Shown here: positions 31,526-39,310 of the stretch, one piece after another
Position numbering within the stretch: position 1 is the first letter of the stretch
Layout of the letters: every line of letters starts with the position of its first letter
Assembly: GCA_902363835.1 (NCBI GenBank)
Contig: CABJBM010000005.1
Location: forward strand, 1 to 64,000
Reading direction: 5' to 3'
Length of the DNA stretch: 64,000 bases
DNA from: Lachnospiraceae bacterium
GTDB taxonomy: Bacteria; Bacillota; Clostridia; Lachnospirales; Lachnospiraceae
Translations under genes and position numbers: made by a program
Notes under the pieces: model-generated
Told to the model about the DNA's origin: nothing
Seen by the model: only the letters and a program-made list of their open reading frames with translations
Databases searched by the model: none

Positions 31526-31655
31526 TGGAATTTACTCATCTGCCAACTACGACCCCTGTGCTCCCGGCAGCCGTCTTGGCGTGGCTGCCAGGCACTTTCA
31601 CGGGGATTTCATGAATGGTGTAGAAGGGCTTCATTTTCATACTGTGTTCCATGAA
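31525..31655 (+). pseudogene. Remnant of carboxynorspermidine decarboxylase (nspC)
   Basis: An ATG overlapping the previous stop (TAATG) opens MEFTHLPT, the typical NspC start. The reading then jumps frame to YDPCAPGSRLGV, and GVEGLHFHT follows; both are NspC landmarks from the PLP-binding barrel. About 130-150 residues between them, and everything after HFHT, are gone. The order dehydrogenase-nspC is the usual polyamine operon, so the whole pathway module has decayed here. Confidence 0.75.
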
Positions 31656-32000
31656 TTCTTATATTTATTGTCTGTCCAATGACGTTAAAAACGCTTATAA
31701 GCACAGCCAAATATAAAGTTCTCTTCTTTGTACAAAATAAATATGAGGTCAATCCCCTGTCTTTTGACACCTCAAACGACAGTTATCCACAATAATGTGG
31801 AAATAATTGTGGATTGATTGTTAATGTCTGAAAATACGACACAAAGCTACAGATTATTACAGGTTTTTATCCACTTTTTCAATCCAAAACAGAAAGGAAG
31901 TAAATTCATGGGAGGATTCTGGAAGTTAAAACCCCATTAGAAATGGAGCAATTATGGGAAGAATGCAGACAAGACTGGGATAGCTTGATCTAAAGTATAA
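31656..32000. other. Degenerate region with DnaA-box-like sequences
   Basis: No intact gene. A perfect DnaA-box match TTATCCACA (31783-31791) forms a dyad with TGTGGAAAT (31796-31804); TGTGGATTG follows near 31809, and TTATCCACT lies at 31867-31875. Near 31890 an AAGGAAGT site leads ATG into a 10-codon frame. An adjacent frame then encodes a plausible protein C-terminus ending in RQDWDSLI at 31992, so another gene seems to have been lost by deletion. Confidence 0.5.
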
Positions 32001-32843
32001 TCAGGGTGCAAAGCGGCTGACAATTTGTTCGGCCACTGGTACATAATCCTGTGGATGAAGTTCATGACCGGCTCCTTCCATGGAATAAAGGATGGAATCC
32101 GGGATAGTTTTTGCCAGCATTTCACCGTGTATATAGGGAATGACAACATCTTCCGTACCATGAATAACCAATGCAGGAATCTGGATTTCAGAGATTCTGC
32201 CAAGCTCGTCACCCGTTACCTGGGCAAAGGAATGATTGATGCGGCTGGCATAATTATGTGCTCTTTTAATATCCTGCCGGATCATATCCCTGGTGTGCTC
32301 CAAGTCTTTTGAGCGGCTGCTCTTGCTGGTAATTTGCCATTGAGCCACCGAGTATTCTATTAGTTCCTCATCATTTTCCGGCTCTTTTTTCCCAAAGGCC
32401 GCAAAGAAATCATTAACCTCCTGGGAAGAATAGGGCAGGTTTTCAGCGCCTTCTGCAAAATACATGGAAGACAGCAGGACAATACCCCAGACCCGCTCAG
32501 GATGACGCAGCGCTGTCATTTGAGCCAGCATGCCGCCCATAGACATTCCCATAATAATGGCTTTTTGTATCTTGTAGCTATCCAGAACACGGATTGCATC
32601 ATCAGCCAGTTCTTCAAAAGTATATTCCGGACTGCCGGGAGGATAACAGGTAGATTTTCCTGTATCACGGTTGTCATAGCGGATTACAAAGAATCCTTTA
32701 TCAGCCAGCAGCTGGCAAAATGGTGTTTCCCACCATATCATAGAGCTTGCCGCTCCCATAATTAAAAGAATTGCAGGTTTCCCAGGGTCGCCAAAACACT
32801 GAGAATAAAGAGATACCTGTTTAAATTTCACGGTTTTGATCAT
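32001..32843 (-). CDS. Alpha/beta hydrolase
   Basis: The 280-residue alpha/beta-hydrolase-fold enzyme resembles RdmC/aclacinomycin methylesterase-like hydrolases. The oxyanion region is ILLIMGAASSMIWW, the nucleophile elbow is GMSMGG, and the catalytic acid and histidine are likely in VIHGTEDVV and GAGHELHP. No signal peptide. The start at 32843 is chosen for AAGGAAGTG 7 bp upstream; an ATG at 32873 would read through that site. Substrate unknown. It is monocistronic and faces the degraded polyamine locus. Confidence 0.82.
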   Translation of the reverse strand: MIKTVKFKQVSLYSQCFGDPGKPAILLIMGAASSMIWWETPFCQLLADKGFFVIRYDNRDTGKSTCYPPGSPEYTFEELADDAIRVLDSYKIQKAIIMGMSMGGMLAQMTALRHPERVWGIVLLSSMYFAEGAENLPYSSQEVNDFFAAFGKKEPENDEELIEYSVAQWQITSKSSRSKDLEHTRDMIRQDIKRAHNYASRINHSFAQVTGDELGRISEIQIPALVIHGTEDVVIPYIHGEMLAKTIPDSILYSMEGAGHELHPQDYVPVAEQIVSRFAP

Positions 32844-33024
32844 TATAACACTTCCTTTATAAAGAGATGACATAGAGACAGATACTTACTGCTTGTTCCA
32901 TACTTTTTTACCGGAAAAAAATCAACACACGTAATCCCTCCATTCCCGCTGAGTAGTTAAAGCATACCACATGTTTTTTAAAATTTAAATCAAAAATTCT
33001 GACCTTTTGGCAGCCGTAAATATA

Positions 33025-33054
33025 TTGTAGTATATAAGTGTATTATTATATAAT
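33025..33054 (+). promoter_or_regulatory. Promoter of the double-VOC gene
   Basis: TTGTAG (33025-33030), 18 bp, TATAAT (33049-33054) in a very AT-rich stretch about 87 bp before the start codon. Confidence 0.45.
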
Positions 33055-33140
33055 AATCAGAGAAGATCTAAACATCATGAAAACATAAGATTCCCTGTTC
33101 CGCCAGAAACCATTAAATAAAAAATCAGGAGGTTCCTAAG

Positions 33141-34025
33141 ATGCAGAAAATAATTCCACATTTATGGTACGACAAAGAAGCAGTTGAAGCAGCTAAATGG
33201 TATACAGAGCTTTTTGAGGATTCAAGAATCATTTATACGGGCACACTCTCCGATACTCCGTCAGGAGATGCACAAACCGTTGACTTTCAGCTTGCAGGCA
33301 TGAGGTTTTCTGCCATCAGTGCCGGGCCTTATTTTTCCTTTAATCCTTCCATTTCACTTATGGTAGCCTGCGGCAGTCCGGAGGAAGTTGACATGCTGCA
33401 TTCCCGCCTGTCTGAAGGGGGAGCAGAGCTTATGCCTTTGGGAGAGTATCCCTTCAGCAAACGGTATGCCTGGATCCAGGACAAATATGGTCTTAGCTGG
33501 CAGCTTATGCTGGTTGAGGATAGGAAAGAGCATCAGAGAATCAGACCAACCCTGCTGTTTTCAGAAGGCGTATGCGGCAGAGCGGAAGAAGCCCTGAATT
33601 ATTACCTTTCTGTATTTAAAGGATCCTCAAAAGGGCATGTAAACTATTATCATACGGGAGAGGTTATGGATAACAGGGCAAAAATAAACTATAGTGAGTT
33701 AAATATCCAGGGTAACCAGATGATCGCCATGGATCATGGACAGGGAGGGGATTTTACGTTTAATGAAGCATTTTCTTTTATGATCCCCTGTGCAGACCAG
33801 GCGGAAATCGATTATTTCTGGGATAAGCTTTCCTTTGTCCCCGAGGCCGAGCAATGCGGATGGGTGAAGGACCAGTTTGGTGTATCATGGCAGATCGTGC
33901 CTGAGAATATGGAAGATATTTTGGCTAATGGGACCCAGGAAGAAATACGACGAATCACAGAGGCATTTTTAAAAATGAAAAAGCTGGATATAGCTGCCAT
34001 TGAAAAGGCCCGGTCAGGGGAATAA
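33141..34025 (+). CDS. PhnB-like protein with two VOC (3-demethylubiquinone-methyltransferase-like) domains
   Basis: The 294-residue protein consists of two tandem PhnB-type vicinal-oxygen-chelate domains (about 1-130 and 135-275). Each starts with a short segment of the form ITPHLWY/RPTLLFSEG plus AEEALNYY, and ends with DKYGLSWQLML and DQFGVSWQIVP respectively. Related proteins are small-molecule-binding or metal-dependent enzymes of unclear function. AGGAGG precedes the ATG. The next gene has its own operator-controlled promoter. Confidence 0.82.
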   Translation: MQKIIPHLWYDKEAVEAAKWYTELFEDSRIIYTGTLSDTPSGDAQTVDFQLAGMRFSAISAGPYFSFNPSISLMVACGSPEEVDMLHSRLSEGGAELMPLGEYPFSKRYAWIQDKYGLSWQLMLVEDRKEHQRIRPTLLFSEGVCGRAEEALNYYLSVFKGSSKGHVNYYHTGEVMDNRAKINYSELNIQGNQMIAMDHGQGGDFTFNEAFSFMIPCADQAEIDYFWDKLSFVPEAEQCGWVKDQFGVSWQIVPENMEDILANGTQEEIRRITEAFLKMKKLDIAAIEKARSGE

Positions 34026-34048
34026 GAAAAAACATTTAAATAATATTC

Positions 34049-34076
34049 TTGACAAATAGTCAGCGCTGAGTATAAT
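34049..34076 (+). promoter_or_regulatory. Promoter of the padR-methyltransferase operon
   Basis: Consensus TTGACA (34049-34054), 16 bp, TATAAT (34071-34076), fully covered by the operator at 34051-34100. Confidence 0.75.
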
Positions 34077-34100
34077 TATAGTCAGTACTGACTATTTGTC
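34051..34100. promoter_or_regulatory. PadR operator: nested inverted repeats
   Basis: Outer arms of 13 bp (34051-34063 and 34088-34100) are exact reverse complements. Inside, AGTCAGTACTGACT (34080-34093) is a perfect palindrome sharing the right arm. The arrangement covers the -35, -10 and start site, and suggests one dimer per half or DNA looping over 50 bp. Confidence 0.65.
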
Positions 34101-34119
34101 ATTGAGAAAGGTGAATGTT

Positions 34120-34650
34120 ATGGTACCTCTTTATATTCTGGGTTTACTTCAAAGATTCGGCCCGCAGCATGGATATCAGATTAAAAAGCTCATTGCAGAG
34201 CAGCTTTCCGATTTTACGCAGATCAAGCTTCCCACGATTTATTATCACTTAGAGAAGATGGAAGCAGATGGCCTGCTTTCTGCAGCAAGGGAAAAGCCGG
34301 GGGGCAGGCCGGAAAAAACTATTTATACCATCACGGACAAAGGAATCATGGCATTTAAGGACATGATCGCCGGACTGATTGAATTTGAATACCGGCCGGT
34401 TTTTCCTTCGGACGGCGTTTTTTTCTTTTCCGATTATATTGAAAAGGCAGAGATTTTAAGCCATTTGACGGCTTACATGGATAAGCTGAAAACAGCAATC
34501 TCCAATATTAAAAAACACAGGGAGGAAACCATGGAGTTTGTGCCGGATGAGGACAGAGCAATGGTCAATATCATATTCAGCCATCATGAACGCCATTTTC
34601 AGGCAGAGCTGGACTGGGCAGGGGAATCATTTCATCGTTTAAATTCATAG
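34120..34650 (+). CDS. PadR family transcriptional regulator
   Basis: The 176-residue regulator has an N-terminal PadR winged helix (about 1-80; YILGLLQRFGPQHGYQIKKLI and PTIYYHLEKMEADGLL) and a C-terminal helical dimerisation segment of the Vir_act_alpha_C kind. ATG 34120 is chosen because AAAGGTGA lies just upstream and family members start MVPLYILG; the in-frame TTG at 34096 lies within the operator. It is expected to repress its own operon through the nested dyads. The methyltransferase gene follows 12 bp later. Confidence 0.87.
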   Translation: MVPLYILGLLQRFGPQHGYQIKKLIAEQLSDFTQIKLPTIYYHLEKMEADGLLSAAREKPGGRPEKTIYTITDKGIMAFKDMIAGLIEFEYRPVFPSDGVFFFSDYIEKAEILSHLTAYMDKLKTAISNIKKHREETMEFVPDEDRAMVNIIFSHHERHFQAELDWAGESFHRLNS

Positions 34651-34662
34651 GGGGGAGAAATT

Positions 34663-35328
34663 ATGGCAAAGCAAAGGATCATAGAAACACAGGAAGGTAT
34701 TCAGGATAAGCTGATTGTAGAAATCTTCGATGATTTTGCCAGAATCATGCGGGATAAAGGCTGGAACAATGCAGACACCTTTATCAAAGCAGGGATCACA
34801 AAGGGAAGTGTACTGGAGATCGGCCCTGGCCCCGGGTATGTGGGCCTTGAGTGGCTTAAGAAATTTCCTGACACAGTGCTTACGGGATGTGAAATAAGCC
34901 GTGAGATGATCAGGCTGGCAGAAAAAAATGCAAGGGACTATGGCTTTGAAAAAAGAGCAGCCTACGTTGAGGGCAACTGCATGGAGATGCCGTTTCCTGA
35001 TGAGTCTTTTGATGCTGTTTTTTCCAACGGCTCCCTTCATGAATGGGAAGACCCCATAAAGGTTTTTAATGAAATAGACAGGGTCTTAAAACCTCAGGGA
35101 CTTTTTTGCATCACAGACATGCGCCGCGATGTGAATCCTCTGATCAAGTGGCTTATTTATTTCTCAACCAGGCCAAAGGAGATCCGCCCCGGATTCTTAA
35201 CCTCCTTTCATGCAGCCTACACGCCTGATGAGATGAAACAGCTGCTTGGCAAGTCAAAACTAAACAATGCCGGTGTGGGCAAAGAATTCTTTGGCTTATG
35301 CATATCAGGAAAAAAGGCTGTTTCATGA
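34663..35328 (+). CDS. Class I SAM-dependent methyltransferase (PadR-controlled)
   Basis: The 221-residue Methyltransf_11-type enzyme has motif I VLEIGPGPGYVGLEW near residue 47, TGCEIS, the motif II/III region FDAVFSNGSLHEWEDP and GLFCITDM. GGGGGGAG precedes the ATG. Co-transcription with a PadR regulator suggests induction by a small molecule, which the enzyme may modify and detoxify (inference). The substrate cannot be deduced. Confidence 0.82.
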   Translation: MAKQRIIETQEGIQDKLIVEIFDDFARIMRDKGWNNADTFIKAGITKGSVLEIGPGPGYVGLEWLKKFPDTVLTGCEISREMIRLAEKNARDYGFEKRAAYVEGNCMEMPFPDESFDAVFSNGSLHEWEDPIKVFNEIDRVLKPQGLFCITDMRRDVNPLIKWLIYFSTRPKEIRPGFLTSFHAAYTPDEMKQLLGKSKLNNAGVGKEFFGLCISGKKAVS

Positions 35329-35414
35329 CAGCAGGCTGGGAGGAATTTTGCAGGCTTTTGCAGACAAAGGCTTAGAGAGTCAGGTTTGGTTTATATGAAA
35401 TATGGCATAGATAA

Positions 35415-35454
35415 AGGGAAAGGTGATTGTGCATTTGTGCAATCACCTTTCCCT
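35415..35454. other. Long perfect hairpin after the methyltransferase gene
   Basis: A 15-bp perfect stem (35415-35429 with 35440-35454) with a 10-nt loop and no T-tract on the plus strand. On the minus strand a promoter-like TTGTTG-17-TATAAT lies immediately upstream, so a short antisense transcript beginning in this hairpin is possible. It may also simply terminate the padR operon. Confidence 0.45.
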
Positions 35455-35584
35455 CCACCTTAATTATAACACATTCAATCAGTGACAACAAGACTGTTTT
35501 TCTGATCCGGGTTGTGTTAGACTTTTTGAATGGCGGTTTAGGAAATGGACTTTCTGCCGATTCTAAAAGAGAGGTGGTACTGTT

Positions 35585-37768
35585 ATGGAGAATAACCGGA
35601 CGGAATTGGAGCTTGAAAAGAGCAGGTTGGAACAAACCATAGCTTTGGCAAAAAACAAGCTGGATGAAGCAAGAGGGCGCAATGAGGAGAACAAGTCGGC
35701 CATTATTTCTGCCAAGAAAGAGCTGCGTGAGAATACGGCGCACTCCATACCAAGCCTTTGGAGCAGCGATGGCTTTGAAGCCCTTGCCGCCTTAAACCAG
35801 TATGCAGATCCTATCACAGAAAAAATCAAAGATTACGAAGCAATGGAAAACAAAATCCTGTTGCTGGAAAACATGATCAAATCCCCTTATTTTGCCAGGA
35901 TTGATTTTAAGTTTGATGATGAAGATACATTTGAAAAGATCTATATCGGACGTTCCTCCTTAAAAAAGGATGATACAAACGAATTCTATGTTTATGACTG
36001 GCGGTCACCCATAGCAAGCGTTTTTTACCGTTTTGTATTGGGGCAGGTATTTTATGATGCCCCTGGCGGAAGGATCACAGGGGAAGTCAATTTAAAACGC
36101 CAGTATGAGATCAGCAAGGGGAAGCTGGAATATTTCTTTGATGCTGACGTACAGATTGTAGATGAATTTTTAAGGAAGCTGCTGTCGCAAAATACTTCTC
36201 CCAGGATGAAAACTATTGTAGAAACCATTCAAAGGGAACAGGACATTGTTATAAGGGATATGGAAAATGATTTAATGATGGTGCAGGGAGTGGCAGGCAG
36301 CGGCAAGACTTCCATTGCTCTTCACCGGGCAGCATACCTTATGTATCAGGGACTGTCCGCAAAGCTGTCCGCCGATAACATATTGATTATATCGCCAAAC
36401 TCGTTATTTGAGCAGTATATTTCCAATGTATTACCTGAACTTGGAGAAGATCATGTTGTTTCAATGGTATTTGAAGATATCATTGCTTCTGTATTGAAGA
36501 ATGAACGGGTACAATCAAGAAATCAGTTTTTAGAAAATCTGATCTCAAATTCTAAATACCGGGATATAATAAAAGGCAGCATAGAATTTAAAACCTCCCA
36601 CCGGTTTCTGCAAATATTGGATCGTTTTATTGATGATCTGCCCCATAAATGGATGGAGTTTGAGGATGTTTTCTATGACGGTGAATGTATCATAACCAAG
36701 GAAACACTGAAAGAAAAGGTATTGTCCGGCAGAAACGAAACTCCTTTGGGAGTGAGGTTAAAGCTGATAGAGGAATACATTTTGGAGCTGATCTGCGAAT
36801 CAGGGAAATACCGCATCAAAAACTCAGATAAGGTCCTGATAAAAGAAGAACTGCTGAAATTCATGGGGCTTGATGTGAAGGCAGCTTACAGAAAGCTGTT
36901 TCATGAGAAAGAATATTTTTACACCCTGGCAAAAGATATGGAGCTTCCTGAATCCATGGACCATATTCTGACTTTTACCCAGGAAAATCTGGATACTGAT
37001 TTGCTGTACTATGATGATGCAACGGCTCTCACCTATTTGAATCTGAAAATATACGGGGTCAATGAATATAAAACCATAAAGCAGGTGGTAATTGATGAAG
37101 CCCAGGACTATTATCCCCTCCATTTTGAGATATTCCGGTTGCTGTTTTCAAAGGCTAAATTTACGATTTTGGGAGATATCAACCAGACGCTGGAAAAAAG
37201 GGAGGACTTATCCCTTTACCAACAGATCAGAAAAGTCTTCAATAAGAAGAAATCTTCCCTTGTTACCATGGATAAAAGCTTCCGCTGTACAAATGAAATT
37301 TTAAATTATGGCTTAAAATTCCTTGACCAAAGCTCAGAGATAAAGAGCTTTAACCGAAAAGGAGATGAGCCGGAGGTATACGCGGCAAAAGATCAAATGT
37401 CGTTTGATGATATGATTGTTTCAGAAGTCAGATCCTGTCTGGAAACGGGTTACCAGTCCATTGGACTGATCTGCAAAACTGAAAAAAATGCCCGTTTTCT
37501 CTTTGAATGTTTAAAGGGAAAAGCAGATGTCCAATTAATAAAAGATGAAGAAAGCTCAACCGACTTACACGGCGTATTTATTATGCCGGTATATATGTCC
37601 AAAGGGCTTGAGTTTGACGCTGTTTTAATATGTGACGCTGATGCTGAAAATTATTACAGCCAGGATGACAAAAAGCTTTTATACATCGCCTGCACAAGGG
37701 CGCTTCACAGGCTCAACCTGTTCTGCAGGGGAGAAGTCAGCCCGCTGCTGGCCGTCAGGGAATTGTAA
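35585..37768 (+). CDS. helD: HelD-like RNA polymerase-associated ATPase (UvrD/Rep-type fold)
   Basis: The 727-residue protein fits the HelD family, which binds RNA polymerase and uses ATP to remove it from nucleic acids and recycle it. The N-terminus (about 1-60) is a charged coiled coil, the arm that enters the secondary channel in known HelD. Next comes the DTNEFYVYDWRSPIAS segment conserved in the family, then Walker A GVAGSGKT (235-242), HRAAYLMYQ, Walker B VIDEAQDYYP, DINQT, DKSFRCTNEI and motif VI YIACTRALHRL. The length is typical. GAGAGGTGG precedes the ATG. It stands as a single transcription unit. Some HelD proteins give rifamycin tolerance; this is not shown here. Confidence 0.87.
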   Translation: MENNRTELELEKSRLEQTIALAKNKLDEARGRNEENKSAIISAKKELRENTAHSIPSLWSSDGFEALAALNQYADPITEKIKDYEAMENKILLLENMIKSPYFARIDFKFDDEDTFEKIYIGRSSLKKDDTNEFYVYDWRSPIASVFYRFVLGQVFYDAPGGRITGEVNLKRQYEISKGKLEYFFDADVQIVDEFLRKLLSQNTSPRMKTIVETIQREQDIVIRDMENDLMMVQGVAGSGKTSIALHRAAYLMYQGLSAKLSADNILIISPNSLFEQYISNVLPELGEDHVVSMVFEDIIASVLKNERVQSRNQFLENLISNSKYRDIIKGSIEFKTSHRFLQILDRFIDDLPHKWMEFEDVFYDGECIITKETLKEKVLSGRNETPLGVRLKLIEEYILELICESGKYRIKNSDKVLIKEELLKFMGLDVKAAYRKLFHEKEYFYTLAKDMELPESMDHILTFTQENLDTDLLYYDDATALTYLNLKIYGVNEYKTIKQVVIDEAQDYYPLHFEIFRLLFSKAKFTILGDINQTLEKREDLSLYQQIRKVFNKKKSSLVTMDKSFRCTNEILNYGLKFLDQSSEIKSFNRKGDEPEVYAAKDQMSFDDMIVSEVRSCLETGYQSIGLICKTEKNARFLFECLKGKADVQLIKDEESSTDLHGVFIMPVYMSKGLEFDAVLICDADAENYYSQDDKKLLYIACTRALHRLNLFCRGEVSPLLAVREL

Positions 37769-37938
37769 GGGGTATTGCATCATTAGCTTGTCAGAGATAT
37801 AATAATTAGTCTCCGCCATACGCTGGCTGAGGATTTTATAAGCATACCGCAGCAGGAGCAGTATCCGGCCGTGGCAGATCAGGAATGGATCAGAAAATAG
37901 TCTGCAGTCCATTGGCGAATTTTGTGAGGTAAAATAAA

Positions 37939-38658
37939 ATGAATCAAATCGTAATGCTGGATATAAATTTTCAATATGAAAATGAACCCCGGACAATCCA
38001 TCCGGTTTTATTACTAAGTGCCAATGATGTTGTATTAGTGGATTGCGGATATCCCGGTTTCCTGCCTTTATTGGAGGCTGAGATGAAATCAAAGGGGATT
38101 GATCCAGGTTCTTTAACAAAAGTGCTGGTCACTCACCATGACGATGACCACATGGGAGCCTTATTTGAAATAAAGGAAAAGTATCCTGATGTAAAAGTTG
38201 TGGCAAGCTCTGAGGAAAGCGGGTATATTTCCGGTGAGAGAAAATCCCTGCGTTTACTGCAGGCGGAAGAAATGCTGAATGTGCTGCCAAAAGAGCAAAA
38301 GTCCTTTGGAATTCAATTCTGTGAATCCTTGAGAAAGGTCAGGCCTGTTCCTGTAGATATAAAGGTAAAGGATGGGGATCATTTTGACTGGGGCGGAGGC
38401 TGTGAGATCGTAGAGACTCCGGGTCATATGCCGGGGCATATTTCCCTGTATCTAAAGGAGAGCAATTCCGTTATTACAGGAGATGCTGCTGTGATTGACA
38501 GCGGACGTCTGGTCATTGCAAATCCGCAGTTTACCCTGGATTTGGATAAGGCAGGGGATTCCCTTGAAAAACTCATATCCTTAAATGGGGATCGTTATTA
38601 TTGCTATCACGGAGGAATACTTAAAAATCCTTCTTCAAAAGCAATCCCAATAAATTAA
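37939..38658 (+). CDS. Metallo-beta-lactamase-fold hydrolase
   Basis: The 239-residue cytoplasmic protein has the MBL fold: VVLVDCGYPGF near residue 35, the metal motif THHDDDHMG (HxDxDH rather than HxHxDH), TPGHMPGHISLY and SVITGDAAV with a metal-bridging Asp. No signal peptide. The Asp-substituted motif occurs in a subset of the superfamily and does not identify a substrate. The ribosome binding site is GAGGT. A strong terminator follows. Confidence 0.82.
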   Translation: MNQIVMLDINFQYENEPRTIHPVLLLSANDVVLVDCGYPGFLPLLEAEMKSKGIDPGSLTKVLVTHHDDDHMGALFEIKEKYPDVKVVASSEESGYISGERKSLRLLQAEEMLNVLPKEQKSFGIQFCESLRKVRPVPVDIKVKDGDHFDWGGGCEIVETPGHMPGHISLYLKESNSVITGDAAVIDSGRLVIANPQFTLDLDKAGDSLEKLISLNGDRYYCYHGGILKNPSSKAIPIN

Positions 38659-38671
38659 ATACACAAATCAG

Positions 38672-38724
38672 GAGGCTGAGTTTATTGCCAGGTGATATCA
38701 CCAATAAACTCAGCCTCTTTTTTT
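38672..38724 (+). terminator. Terminator after the MBL-fold gene
   Basis: A perfect 16-bp stem (38672-38687 with 38702-38717), with an inner GGTGATATCACC palindrome, is followed by seven T. Confidence 0.92.
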
Positions 38725-38888
38725 CATTAAAAAGCAAAGATAAAGAGTTTGTTATAAAAATAACAGAAGATATGCATTTTAATCTATCCCAAATTACTAT
38801 ATGTTGAAAAATGTCGAATTTTGTGGTAAATTATAGTAAATTAGGATATTATTACGGAATATCTAACAAGGAAAGAAGCTGGAAATAA
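38725..38888. other. AT-rich gap before the LuxR-type remnant
   Basis: No gene seen. It probably contained the promoter of the decayed LuxR-type gene that follows. Confidence 0.4.
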
Positions 38889-39083
38889 TGGGGCATAAAG
38901 ATCCTCAGAAAGGCCATTATTTCAGATGAAATACTCTTGATTCCAAGGGAAAGAGAGAGTGCCAGGCTTGCAAAGGACCGCTTAATTGAAAGGGAGATTG
39001 CCGACAAGTTGTATATATCCGGAGCGACTGTCAGAACAATATTTAGAAGTGTAGATAGAAAACTTGATATTCATTTAAAATAA
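38889..39083 (+). pseudogene. Remnant of a LuxR-type DNA-binding domain
   Basis: A 64-codon open stretch without a start codon encodes a recognisable but degraded LuxR helix-turn-helix: LIEREIADKLYISGATVRTI then DRKLDIHLK. The usual LTPRE opening appears as LIPRERE. The upstream receiver or sensor part is missing. A terminator still follows at 39150, consistent with a former gene end. Confidence 0.65.
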
Positions 39084-39149
39084 AGCTGGATACAAAGGAA
39101 TTCTGACAGAAAACTTAAATATACTACATAATGGAGTATGAAGAAAAGT

Positions 39150-39188
39150 AGTCTGCTGTATTCTTTTACAGCGGATTATTTTTGTTTT
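39150..39188 (+). terminator. Terminator after the LuxR-type remnant
   Basis: A 10-bp stem (39150-39159 with 39168-39177, two wobble pairs) followed by a T-rich run. Confidence 0.75.
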
Positions 39189-39310
39189 ATAGGGCGTATG
39201 TGCGCTCTGCAGGGCAATCTGTTTCAGCAGTTCAGGTGTGTATGATCGGTTAAAAATATTCAATGAAGTGGCTGGTTATGGAACGATGAACCAGCGCTTA
39301 GGGGGCTGTG

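Noticed and set aside
38725..39310. Possible c-di-GMP riboswitch before the signalling island
   Set aside because: The conserved GEMM core blocks were not found on either strand here or before the other GGDEF genes.
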